The translations under genes and the position numbers were made by a program. From Rhizobium anhuiense (lineage in GTDB: Bacteria; Pseudomonadota; Alphaproteobacteria; Rhizobiales; Rhizobiaceae): 64,000 bases of DNA. The notes beneath the pieces are model-generated. The model was given only the letters and a program-made list of their open reading frames with translations. It did no database searches and was not told where the DNA came from. Shown here piece after piece: positions 35,315-43,558 of this stretch (its first letter is position 1; the number at the start of each line of letters is the position of its first letter). The DNA lies in contig NZ_ML133526.1 of the NCBI RefSeq assembly GCF_003985145.1, positions 62,001-126,000 of the forward strand, written 5' to 3'.

Positions 35315-36713
35315 CGGTGCGAACCCGGCCCATATCGGCGCCAATGCGCCTACGGTCAAACCGCGGCCTGCCTTCGCGCAGACCGATCTGGTCGCATTGT
35401 CGCGCTATTTTTCTCTGCTGATGATGCGCAACATCACAAGCGATGGCTATGTCATCGAGGATCCGGCATCGCCGGGCGTCTTTTCGGCCCCGGGCTGCGT
35501 CATCGCCGCACCCTCCTATCCAGCGAACACGCCGGGTGTCGACCAGGACTATGTTTTCAACTGGGTCCGCGACGGGGCCATTACGGCCATCGAAATCGCA
35601 CTTGCCGGCTTGCTGCCCGTTCCGGGCGGGGTTTTGCCGAGCCTGGTCGACTACGTGAATTTCGCCGCGCTCTGCCAGGCGAATGCGCAGAATTCCGCGA
35701 CCGTCACACTTGGCCACGCCTGCTTCACCATCACCGGCGAGGTTCGTCCGTGGTCGGAGCAGAATGACGGACCGGCCATTCAGTCGATTGCGATCCTGAC
35801 CTTGTTCAATCAGCTGGATGGCGCCACGCAGACGATCGCCAAACAATTGGTCGAGACCAACCTCTCTTATCTTCTCGAAGTTTACCAGAACAAGACCACC
35901 AATCTCTGGGAGGAATATGAGGGCTATTCCTTTTTCGCAAGGGCCGTACAGCTGCGCTTTTTCCGGGAAATTTCCGCAAACACGATCTCTATTGCCGTGC
36001 CTGCCGGGGTGGCCGATGCCATCTCCTGGCTGGAAAGCCAGCTGGCCACCCACTGGAACGGGCAGCTCTATGTGAGCATTCTGGATGCCGCGGAGCAAGC
36101 CGGTTACGACGCGAACATCGATATCGTCTCTGCGGTCTGCTATGGCGGGATCGAGCCGACCGATACCAAGCTGCTGGCAACGGCGGCCATCCTGCGGCGC
36201 CAGTGGGCCGATCCTTCGTCTTCGAACTATTACCCGATCAATGGCGCCGACGCGGCCAAAGGGCTCGGACCACTCTTCGGGCGCTATCCAGGCGATCATT
36301 ACGATGGCGATGTGGCGGCCCCGGTGGTCGGCGGCCATCCCTGGGCTCTGTGCACGGCCAACTTCGCCGAGTTCCAATATCGGCTTGCCAATGCCATCGA
36401 GGCCAGCGGCGCCATCCCCCTCGATCAGTTCTCCGAGCCCTTCTTCACGGAACTGGGACTTGGCGCATCCAGCAGCGCCGCCGACGCCTCAGCTGCCTTG
36501 CGGGCTTCGTCTGACGTCATGCTGCGCGCCATCGTCTACCACAGCGATCACTATGAACTGAGCGAACAGTTCGATGGAACCGTTGGCTATGAGAAAAGCG
36601 TCCGGAACCTGACCTGGAGCTACGCCTCCTTTCTGTCGGCGGTCAGAGCCCGCTCCGCCGCCGCCCCCGCCGCCAAGTCCAAACCCCGAAACTCCCGCGG
36701 CCCGAGATCATGA
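35283..36713 (+). CDS. GH15 glucan 1,4-alpha-glucosidase (glucoamylase), eukaryote-like
   Basis: 476 residues (467 from the second start). It follows the GH15 (alpha/alpha)6 barrel: DQDYVFNWVRDGAI at about residue 87, the general-acid segment NLWEEYEGYSFFARAVQLRF, and the general-base segment SEQFDGTVGYEKSVRNLTWS. The W-E-E and L-T-W-S-Y motifs resemble fungal glucoamylases more than typical bacterial ones. There is no signal peptide, unlike most glucoamylases, so it should act in the cytoplasm or leave by another route. The C-terminal tail (SAAAPAAKSKPRNSRGPRS) is low-complexity. First gene of an eight-gene same-strand series; a GMC dehydrogenase follows 96 bases later. Confidence 0.9.
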   Translation: MTVALWSQSMTGANPAHIGANAPTVKPRPAFAQTDLVALSRYFSLLMMRNITSDGYVIEDPASPGVFSAPGCVIAAPSYPANTPGVDQDYVFNWVRDGAITAIEIALAGLLPVPGGVLPSLVDYVNFAALCQANAQNSATVTLGHACFTITGEVRPWSEQNDGPAIQSIAILTLFNQLDGATQTIAKQLVETNLSYLLEVYQNKTTNLWEEYEGYSFFARAVQLRFFREISANTISIAVPAGVADAISWLESQLATHWNGQLYVSILDAAEQAGYDANIDIVSAVCYGGIEPTDTKLLATAAILRRQWADPSSSNYYPINGADAAKGLGPLFGRYPGDHYDGDVAAPVVGGHPWALCTANFAEFQYRLANAIEASGAIPLDQFSEPFFTELGLGASSSAADASAALRASSDVMLRAIVYHSDHYELSEQFDGTVGYEKSVRNLTWSYASFLSAVRARSAAAPAAKSKPRNSRGPRS

Positions 36714-36809
36714 CGACGTCAGGCCGTCCGGTCTGAAATCTCGATTGAGTCCAGAACCGCATGATCCGCAAAGCCTGATGCGGCTTTCCGAGGATAATGG
36801 AGGACCAAA

Positions 36810-38681
36810 GTGCTTTTTCCCCTTGAATCCGCGATAAAAGCCGATGCCGAAACCGTCGCAGCGTCTGGCGACTACGATATCGTGATTGTCGGCAGTGGCA
36901 TTTCCGGCGCAATCATTGCCAAGCAGGCTGCCGAAGCGGGCAAGCGTGTCCTTATCCTTGAAGCCGGAACCGGTGCCAACAGCACACTGTCAGGCTATGA
37001 CAATCTGCTGACGACTTTCTATTCGGCAGCCTCCAAGGACAACCAGTCGCCCTTTCCGCTGAATGCGAACGCGGCCATGCCCCGCAGCCCGCAGCTTCGC
37101 AAGCTGCAGGCCGGGGAAACCGATAGCTCGACCTATATCGTTCAATCCGGCCCTTATGTCAGCGATACGACATATACCCGTATTTTCGGCGGAACGACCA
37201 TGCACTGGGAGGCGAAAACGCCTCGCCTGCTTCGCTCGGACTTCAAGACGCGCACCATTTTCGGCCAAGGGTTGGACTGGCCGCTGAGCTTTGAGGAAAT
37301 CGAGGATGATTACCGCCTGGCCGAGCGGGAAATCGGTGTATCGGCAGATGTCGAAGATCAGCAATATCTGGGGCAGACCTTCCCGGACGACTATGTCTTT
37401 CCCATGCGCGGCCTGCCGCTTTCTTATCTGGATCAGCAGGTCAACAAGGGCATCGAAGGCACCAGCGTCGAACTTTACGACAAGACCTATCCCCTGAAGG
37501 TCAGGCCCTATCCGCAGGGGCGCAACAGCATACCCAACCCGGCCTATGACGGCGGCAAGGGCTACCGTCCCATCGGCGCCGTCGATACGCATCAGGTCGA
37601 AGAGGGCGGTCGCTGCCAGGGCAACACCAACTGCGTACCGCTCTGTCCCGTGCAAGCGCGTTACCACTCGGGCAAAACGCTTGCCAAGGCGTTCGCGGTA
37701 AACGGGAAATGGGGCGAGCGGCTGGTCGAATTGTTGCCGCAGGCGGTCGCGTCGAAGGTCAACATCGATCCGGATAGCGGGAAAGTCCGCTCTCTCGAGG
37801 TGAAGATCTACAAGGACCCGGCCTCACCTGTTCACGAGACCATCACCGTGAAGGGCAAGGTTTTCGTGCTTGCGGCAGGCGCCATCGAAACGGCGCGTCT
37901 CATGCTGGCCTCCGGCCTGCGCAGCACCAGCGGTCTTGTCGGACGCAATCTGATGGACCACGCCTATCTGCTGAACTGGGCGCTGATGCCGGAAATCTGC
38001 GGCACGATGCGCGGAACCAGCTCGACGGGCGGTATCGTGGACCTGCGGGACGGGCCTTTCCGGGAAAAGCAGGCCGCCTTCGCCATCGATATCCATAATG
38101 ACGGCTGGGGCTGGGCCACGGGTGCGCCGACTTCCGACCTTCTCAAACTGGTGGATGATCGCAACCTCTACGGGGCGGATCTTCGGCGCGGCATGATCGA
38201 CCAGGTTTCGCGGCAGTTGCTGCTGGCATTCATGATCGAGGTCATGCCCGTCGAAAGCAACCGCATCGCGGTGGATCCGCAATATACCGATGCTCTGGGC
38301 AATATGCGGCCCATCCTGTCCTTCACGGTTCCGGAATATACCATGAAGGGTGCCGCCTATGGCCGCCAGTTTGCGCGCACCGTCTTCACGCGTCTGGGCG
38401 CGCAGGATCATACCCAATACGACCCCAGCGATTTCGGCTATGTGGCCTATGAGGGGCAAGGCTATGCGATCCGCGGCGGCAATCATCTGGCCGGGACCCA
38501 TATCATGGGAACGACGAAGACCAATTCCGTCGTGGACAAGAACCAGCGCAGCTGGGACCACGAAAACCTCTATCTCGTGGGCGGCGGCAGCATGCCGACG
38601 ATCGGCACGGCCAATGTCACCTTGACGCTGGCCGCCATGTGCTTCCGAAGCGGCCGCGACATTCTGAAGTCTCTGCATTGA
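36810..38681 (+). CDS. GMC oxidoreductase with Fe-S-type cysteine motif (sugar dehydrogenase large subunit-like)
   Basis: 623 residues from a GTG with GGAGG upstream. FAD motif YDIVIVGSGISGAIIAKQAA, then the GMC pattern FGGTTMHWEAKTPRL, KVFVLAAGAIETARLML and the C-terminal active-site region HLAGTHIMG...LYLVGGGSMPTIG. GRCQGNTNCVPLCP is a Cys-x6-Cys-x3-Cys-Pro cluster like that in FAD-dependent glucose, gluconate and sorbitol dehydrogenases, where it binds an iron-sulfur cluster. No signal sequence is visible. A matching small-subunit-type gene lies two genes downstream; no cytochrome c subunit is present. Likely substrate is a sugar or glycoside; which carbon it oxidises is unknown. Confidence 0.88.
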   Translation: MLFPLESAIKADAETVAASGDYDIVIVGSGISGAIIAKQAAEAGKRVLILEAGTGANSTLSGYDNLLTTFYSAASKDNQSPFPLNANAAMPRSPQLRKLQAGETDSSTYIVQSGPYVSDTTYTRIFGGTTMHWEAKTPRLLRSDFKTRTIFGQGLDWPLSFEEIEDDYRLAEREIGVSADVEDQQYLGQTFPDDYVFPMRGLPLSYLDQQVNKGIEGTSVELYDKTYPLKVRPYPQGRNSIPNPAYDGGKGYRPIGAVDTHQVEEGGRCQGNTNCVPLCPVQARYHSGKTLAKAFAVNGKWGERLVELLPQAVASKVNIDPDSGKVRSLEVKIYKDPASPVHETITVKGKVFVLAAGAIETARLMLASGLRSTSGLVGRNLMDHAYLLNWALMPEICGTMRGTSSTGGIVDLRDGPFREKQAAFAIDIHNDGWGWATGAPTSDLLKLVDDRNLYGADLRRGMIDQVSRQLLLAFMIEVMPVESNRIAVDPQYTDALGNMRPILSFTVPEYTMKGAAYGRQFARTVFTRLGAQDHTQYDPSDFGYVAYEGQGYAIRGGNHLAGTHIMGTTKTNSVVDKNQRSWDHENLYLVGGGSMPTIGTANVTLTLAAMCFRSGRDILKSLH

Positions 38682-38777
38682 ACGAAGACCGGCATCCGCT
38701 GTGCGGAACGAACAGATGGCCTCGCAAGCGACACGAAGCCGGCCTGTGAACCCAACTTATCTTTCATGGAGCTTGAG

Positions 38778-39896
38778 ATGTATTCCTCCAGTATTAAGAC
38801 GCTCGATGAGCTGAAAGAGTTTCTCTACCGGGCGATGCAGCTCGAACATGCGACGATTCCGCCTTATCTGACGGCGCTTTACTCGATCAAGCCCGGCGTC
38901 AATCAGGATGCGACCCAGGTTCTGCGCGTGATCGTCGTGGAAGAAATGCTGCATCTGACCATCGCGGCCAATATTCTCAACGCCATCGGCGGCACGCCGG
39001 ATCTTGTCAGGCCGGACTTCGTAGCCCGCTATCCCGCCGCCCTGCCGGACGGCGAGACGGATTTCAAGGTCGGCATCCAGGCTTTCGGCCGTGAGGCGCT
39101 GGCGACTTTCCTGAAAATCGAGCGGCCGGCCCAGCGTCCTGAACATCTCGTCGGCAAGGGCCTGATATATCGCAAAACTCCCCCTGATATCACCGCGCTT
39201 GCCAGCCATCCGAGCCATGAGGACCTCCACTTCTTCAGTATCGGCGAGTTCTACTCAGCCATCGCGGAAGGCATCAAATACCTGGAGGCCGAAGCGCATG
39301 GGGCGGGCACAACCATCTTTACAGGCGACAGATCGCGCCAGATCACCTCGGAATATTATTACTCCGGCGGCGGCGAGCTGTTTCCGGTGACCGATCTGAA
39401 AAGCGCGTTGGAAGCCATCGATCTCATCATCGAACAGGGCGAGGGCGACGGAGGCGGTATCTACGACGATGACGACCACGAACTGGCCCATTACTATCGT
39501 TTCGAGGAACTGGTCAAAGGCCGCTACTACCAGAAGGGCGACCAGCCCGGCCACCCCACAGGTCCTGAGTTGCAGGTCGATTGGGAAGGCGCGTATCCCA
39601 TAAAAAAGAACCTGAAAGTGGAGGACATACTCGAAGGCTCGGAACTGCGTGGGGCGGCGATCGCCTTCAACACGCGCTACGGCGAATTTCTCCAGCTTTT
39701 GACGCGTGCCTATAACGGCCAGCCGACCCTGCTGCTGGAAGCCGTTCCGATGATGTTCGAATTCCGCAACATGATCCTCGAACTCATCCGCAATCCCCTG
39801 CCGCAACATCCCGGTAAGAACGGCAGCCCCACCTATGAGATCCCCGGCGCCATCAAACAGCCAGCCGCCACCCGGCAGGCGGAGGTAAACGCATGA
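38778..39896 (+). CDS. Ferritin-like protein of the VioB/RebD iminophenyl-pyruvate-dimer-synthase family
   Basis: 372 residues. The N-terminal helical domain carries LYRAMQLEHATIPPYLTALY and VIVVEEMLHLTIAANILNAI, the E...E-x-x-H ligand pattern of ferritin-like diiron proteins and the hallmark of the domain shared with VioB, StaD and RebD. A second long region (FFSIGEFYSAIAEGIKYLEA) is also typical. The second ATG was chosen because GGAG lies at the right distance. It overlaps the next gene by four bases and sits between a GMC dehydrogenase and its small subunit. Its role in such a complex is not known: maturation, peroxide handling or a second oxidation are possible. Confidence 0.85.
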   Translation: MYSSSIKTLDELKEFLYRAMQLEHATIPPYLTALYSIKPGVNQDATQVLRVIVVEEMLHLTIAANILNAIGGTPDLVRPDFVARYPAALPDGETDFKVGIQAFGREALATFLKIERPAQRPEHLVGKGLIYRKTPPDITALASHPSHEDLHFFSIGEFYSAIAEGIKYLEAEAHGAGTTIFTGDRSRQITSEYYYSGGGELFPVTDLKSALEAIDLIIEQGEGDGGGIYDDDDHELAHYYRFEELVKGRYYQKGDQPGHPTGPELQVDWEGAYPIKKNLKVEDILEGSELRGAAIAFNTRYGEFLQLLTRAYNGQPTLLLEAVPMMFEFRNMILELIRNPLPQHPGKNGSPTYEIPGAIKQPAATRQAEVNA

Positions 39897-40381
39897 GCAA
39901 CCGTTTCGAGGCATTTCTGGGTCTTTCCGGCGAATTGACGGCCTTCTCCCACTTTGATCTCCTGGGAACGGGCCTGGCGGACCGCTATCTCGCCACGCTC
40001 GACAAGGTGGTCGGCGGCGAGATCGTCGACGCGCTGCTGGCCGCCTTCGCCGCCCTGCCATCCCCGGAAGGTGAGGTCCGCATCCAGGCGGTGCGCACGA
40101 CCATTCTGGGCAATGAATTGCTCGGAGACGTGGCCCGTGCGCTGATCAAGCTCTGGTATTCCGGCACCTGGTTCGAGCTGTCCTCCGCCTGGACCGAGCG
40201 CTTTGGCCCCAGGCCTGCGAATATCACCTTCGTCGTTTCTCCCGATGCCTATGTCGAGGGTCTGCTCTGGAAGGCGATCGGAGCCCACCCTGCAGGCGCC
40301 AAGGGGCCGGGTTTCGGCTCCTGGGCCTTTCCGCCGAAAATTCCGGCTTTTTCCGGCTCTCGATTCCAAAACCTGACCTGA
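39893..40381 (+). CDS. Sugar (sorbitol) dehydrogenase small-subunit-like protein
   Basis: 162 residues. The start FEAFLGLSGELTAFSHFDLL then GTGLADRYLATLDKVVGG follows the FAD-sorbitol/fructose dehydrogenase small-subunit pattern (LTGF...GTGLA..Y). The C-terminal half includes ALIKLWYSGTW and AYVEGLLWKAIGAHPAG, also typical. Such subunits usually have a Tat signal that exports the large subunit; none is present here, so the complex may be cytoplasmic. Start overlaps the ferritin-like gene stop (ATGA). Confidence 0.72.
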   Translation: MSNRFEAFLGLSGELTAFSHFDLLGTGLADRYLATLDKVVGGEIVDALLAAFAALPSPEGEVRIQAVRTTILGNELLGDVARALIKLWYSGTWFELSSAWTERFGPRPANITFVVSPDAYVEGLLWKAIGAHPAGAKGPGFGSWAFPPKIPAFSGSRFQNLT

Positions 40382-40419
40382 CGCCACTTCCGTTTGTCTT
40401 CAAGAACTGGATCATTGCC

Positions 40420-41358
40420 ATGACGACACATCTGCATCGACTGACGCCTGCCAAAGTCTGGCTCGGTGTCATCCCCACGCTCTGGTGGAATGACGATTTC
40501 ATCAATATCGACATCGGCATCCCCTACGAGCAGGCTCTGAGTGAAATGGCGCTCGCCGGCTATGTCGGATGCGGCGTCGGCCACAAATATCCGACGGACC
40601 CGAAAATATTGCGGCCTGTCCTCGAACTCAGGGGATTACGGATTTCCGAGCCCTGGGTGAGCACCTACTTCACCATCAATGCGATGAAGCGTCATACGCT
40701 TGATAATGTCGATGCTCAACTCGACTTCCTCGAAGCCATGGAAGGCGGCAGCGACGATCCGCGCAGGGCCGACCTGGTCGTTTCCGAGTTTGGCGGAGCG
40801 GTCAATCCGCTTCCTGTCGCCCTGTTTCCGAATTGCCCCGATTTCTCCGATGACCAGTGGAAACGGCTGATCGAAGGCCTGCATGAGGCCGGAGAGAAAG
40901 CCAGGGCCCGTAACCGCCGGCTCTGCTATCACCCGCATCTGGGGACCGGGGTGATGAATACGGAAGCGATCCACCGGCTCATGGACGAGACGGATCCTCG
41001 CCTGGTCAACATGCTTCTCGATACCGCGCACCAGGCGGCTGCCGGTGTCGATCCGCTGGCGCTGGCCAGAAAATATGCCCACCGCATCAAGCATGTTCAT
41101 CTGAAAGACATTCGCGCCGAGGTGGTTACGAAGATTCACAAAGAAGGATTGTCCTTCCAGCAAGGGATCGAGGCAGGGATCTTCACCGTCCCGGGTGACG
41201 GCTCCATAGGGACCTTTCCGGAAATCCTCGATGCATTGGCCGAGGCGGATTTCGCCGGTTGGATCTGCGTCGAGGCAGAGCAGGACCCAGCCAAGGCCAA
41301 TCCGCTGCAATACGCGAAAATGGGCCGCGAATATCTGCGCAAGCTGCTCGGATGGTAG
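40420..41358 (+). CDS. Sugar phosphate isomerase/epimerase-family TIM barrel, IolE-like
   Basis: 312 residues. Closely follows inosose dehydratase (IolE): VIPTLWWNDDF, GYVGCGVGHKYP, RRLCYHPHLGTGVMN, VNMLLDTAHQAAAG and RIKHVHLKDIR, with a final ICVEAEQD. IolE dehydrates 2-keto-myo-inositol, but related barrels eliminate or hydrate other keto-sugars. No other inositol genes are here, so a keto-sugar made by the adjacent GMC dehydrogenase is a plausible substrate (inference). Ribosome site is weak. It follows the small-subunit gene by 38 bases. Confidence 0.87.
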   Translation: MTTHLHRLTPAKVWLGVIPTLWWNDDFINIDIGIPYEQALSEMALAGYVGCGVGHKYPTDPKILRPVLELRGLRISEPWVSTYFTINAMKRHTLDNVDAQLDFLEAMEGGSDDPRRADLVVSEFGGAVNPLPVALFPNCPDFSDDQWKRLIEGLHEAGEKARARNRRLCYHPHLGTGVMNTEAIHRLMDETDPRLVNMLLDTAHQAAAGVDPLALARKYAHRIKHVHLKDIRAEVVTKIHKEGLSFQQGIEAGIFTVPGDGSIGTFPEILDALAEADFAGWICVEAEQDPAKANPLQYAKMGREYLRKLLGW

Positions 41359-41492
41359 CCCGGCGCGGACCGTTTGTCTCAGCCCGATGGCGATGTGAAG
41401 GAGGCGGGCAGGGATCTCGCTTCATGACGGTGTCGGGCGGGACATCATCCTGAACCACGCATGACTGGATAGCGACAGCTGGAGCGATGAAG

Positions 41493-42503
41493 ATGGAAGA
41501 GGCACGCAGACGAGAGATATATTTCAGCTTCTTTATGTTTACAGCCGATTTGAGGCCGAACGACGCGGGCTATACCCAGGTTCTTGTCCGGCATCTGAAA
41601 GCGCTTACCGAGATCGGCTACACCGGCTTCGATGTGCATATCGCCCCAGGACCGGCCAACGTCGGTCATCACGCTGAGGTCGAAAGCTATATCGGCCTCA
41701 AGAGGGCGTTCGATCGGGCCGGCTTCCGGGATGTGAAGTTCACAACCAATGTGGGGACCACGCGAACCTTCGATCCGACCTCGCCCTATGAGGACCAGCG
41801 CAAGCAGGCGCTGTCCTATCTCAAATCCCGCGTCGACATCACCTCGGTGCTGGGCGGGGAGAATACGATCATGTCGGGGCCGTTCCTGTACCCCTATGGC
41901 ATCTTTCCACTGACGGATGACGGCGAAGGGATCTGGAGCGACGCGCTTCAGGATTGGATGAAGCCACGATACGCGGCGGCCGCCTCCATCTTCCGGGAAT
42001 TGGCGCAATATTCTGCGGAGAAGCGGGTGAAGCTCGCCATCGAACCGGTCAAGAATTGGGAAACGCCCGGGCCGACCATGGTCTCGGAAGCGCTGGATTT
42101 TCTCGAAAGCGCCGACATTCCGGTCGGGGGCGTCACGATCGATACAGCCCAGGTCGTCATGGAAAGCCAGGGACCGGCGATCTTCAGGAAAAATGTCGCC
42201 CGTGCCGTTCAGCAGAGTCGGTTGAATTACGTTCACATCTCGGCGCCGGACCGGGGCGCTGTCAGAGATAGCTGGATTCCCTGGGAGATCATGCTGGACG
42301 AAATCGAGCCGGTCTATTCCGGCCCCTATCTCGTCGAAGTCTTCAACGCGATTCCACCCTTCGAGAGTTCGATGCGAATGACGCGCAGACGCTTCTGGCG
42401 GCCCGGTGAGGACGCGCCGGAGGCAGACGTCGACAGCGCCTACGACGTTGCGCGCGCGGCCCTGAAGACATTGGAGGAGAAACTCGCGTCCCGCAGTCGT
42501 TGA
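41493..42503 (+). CDS. Xylose-isomerase-like TIM barrel (ketose 3-epimerase-like)
   Basis: 336 residues. The four metal ligands of the D-tagatose/D-psicose 3-epimerase group can be placed: Glu in KLAIEPVKNWE, Asp in GVTIDTAQV, His in NYVHISAPDRG and Glu in PYLVEVFNA. The N terminus (YFSFFMFTADLRPN) is unusual for the group. GGAG lies eight bases before the chosen ATG; another ATG six bases upstream is too close to it. Together with the IolE-like protein it gives two keto-sugar-processing barrels in one locus. Confidence 0.83.
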   Translation: MEEARRREIYFSFFMFTADLRPNDAGYTQVLVRHLKALTEIGYTGFDVHIAPGPANVGHHAEVESYIGLKRAFDRAGFRDVKFTTNVGTTRTFDPTSPYEDQRKQALSYLKSRVDITSVLGGENTIMSGPFLYPYGIFPLTDDGEGIWSDALQDWMKPRYAAAASIFRELAQYSAEKRVKLAIEPVKNWETPGPTMVSEALDFLESADIPVGGVTIDTAQVVMESQGPAIFRKNVARAVQQSRLNYVHISAPDRGAVRDSWIPWEIMLDEIEPVYSGPYLVEVFNAIPPFESSMRMTRRRFWRPGEDAPEADVDSAYDVARAALKTLEEKLASRSR

Positions 42504-42591
42504 TCTCATCCGTGATGGCGCTCGGGCGCAGATGTTGTGCCCGAGTGAACTTCAAATCTCAGCAAACGACCTTTCAATCAGGGAGATACCG

Positions 42592-43416
42592 ATGGTCACG
42601 CAATTGCCGGATCCCATTAAAATCGTCAGGCGAGCAGGCGATGTCCGTATTCATACTTTCATTTCAGCCTTCACGGCTGACAATATCGCCAATGCAACGC
42701 ACATCATCGAAAGCAGGAACAAGCTTGTTCTCGTCGATGGGCAATTCCTCGTTCCCTATGCGCTGCAATTCAGGGAATATGCCAACAGTATCGGCAAGAA
42801 GATCGACCGGATCTATCTGTCGCACAGACACCCCGACCATTGGTTCGGCCTGGGAGCCGCATTCAGCGATATTCCGATTTATGCATTGCCGAAAACGATA
42901 GAGTTCCTGCAGCAGCATGGGGAAGATTCCCTGAATGACCACTGGAAATTGGGCAATCTCGCTCCGAAGAGCTTGATCATTCCCGAAAGAGCTGTCCGCG
43001 CCGGCGAGGAAATCATCGACGGAGTCAAATACCTATTTGATGAAGTCGTCGATACGGAGATCGATTTTCTTCTCACCATAGGTCTTCCGGACGTGGGCGT
43101 TTTTATTGCGCAAGACCTGATCTACAGCGGAACGCACCTTTATCTGACGAAATACATGGAGCATTGGATTGGGATTTTGCAGGGTATGCTGCTGTCCGAC
43201 TATGACCTGTTCCTTCCCGGTCACGGCTTTCCGGCTGACAAAAACGAGGTTGCCAAAAATATAGAGTATTTGTCCGTCGCCCTGGAGGCCGCCGGCAACG
43301 GACTCACCAATGACGCTTTCAAGCGCTTCCTGCTGGAAAGATTTCCCGAGCGGAAATGCCCCGGCATATTCGACATATACGTACCGCGCTTATTCGATAA
43401 CGCGAGCGAGTTCTAG
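42592..43416 (+). CDS. Metallo-beta-lactamase-fold hydrolase
   Basis: 274 residues from an ATG with GGGAG seven bases upstream. The zinc motif is YLSHRHPDHWFGLG (H-x-H-x-D-H); a later His is in LFLPGHGFPADKNE, where Asp or His ligands are expected. It resembles the broad glyoxalase-II/MBL group with no close name. Base composition here and in the next gene looks more AT-rich than in the flanking genes. A palindromic repeat begins at its stop codon. Confidence 0.85.
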   Translation: MVTQLPDPIKIVRRAGDVRIHTFISAFTADNIANATHIIESRNKLVLVDGQFLVPYALQFREYANSIGKKIDRIYLSHRHPDHWFGLGAAFSDIPIYALPKTIEFLQQHGEDSLNDHWKLGNLAPKSLIIPERAVRAGEEIIDGVKYLFDEVVDTEIDFLLTIGLPDVGVFIAQDLIYSGTHLYLTKYMEHWIGILQGMLLSDYDLFLPGHGFPADKNEVAKNIEYLSVALEAAGNGLTNDAFKRFLLERFPERKCPGIFDIYVPRLFDNASEF

Positions 43417-43521
43417 CGCATCGGCCCGAAAATCGGAATCGATTTTCGGAAAGAACGATGCGTAGATTCAAAGTGTTAGAGCTGTCCTTTGTGCGTCCGA
43501 AAGGACGCACGGCACTCTAAT
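43417..43521. repeat. Rhizobial intergenic palindromic element with two hairpins
   Basis: Directly after the MBL stop. First hairpin: CCGAAAATCG (43426-43435) with CGATTTTCGG (43440-43449), loop GAAT, enclosed by CGCATCG / CGATGCG (43417-43423 and 43456-43462). Second: GTGCGTCC (43491-43498) with GGACGCAC (43503-43510), GAAA tetraloop, enclosed by TTAGAG / CTCTAA. I recognise the sequence type as a dispersed element of Rhizobium-group genomes. It should act as an mRNA end or processing signal between the MBL and decarboxylase genes. Confidence 0.8.
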
Positions 43522-43558
43522 ATCCGTCAATTGTCGTCAACAGGGGAGCCGTTGGAAC

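Noticed and set aside
40420..41358. Calling the IolE-like gene true myo-inositol catabolism
   Set aside because: No other iol genes (dehydrogenase, hydrolase, kinase) are present; the neighbours point to another keto-sugar.
43417..43521. Palindromic repeats considered as a CRISPR array
   Set aside because: Two different hairpins, no regular direct repeats with unique spacers, and the sequence matches a known kind of dispersed rhizobial element.
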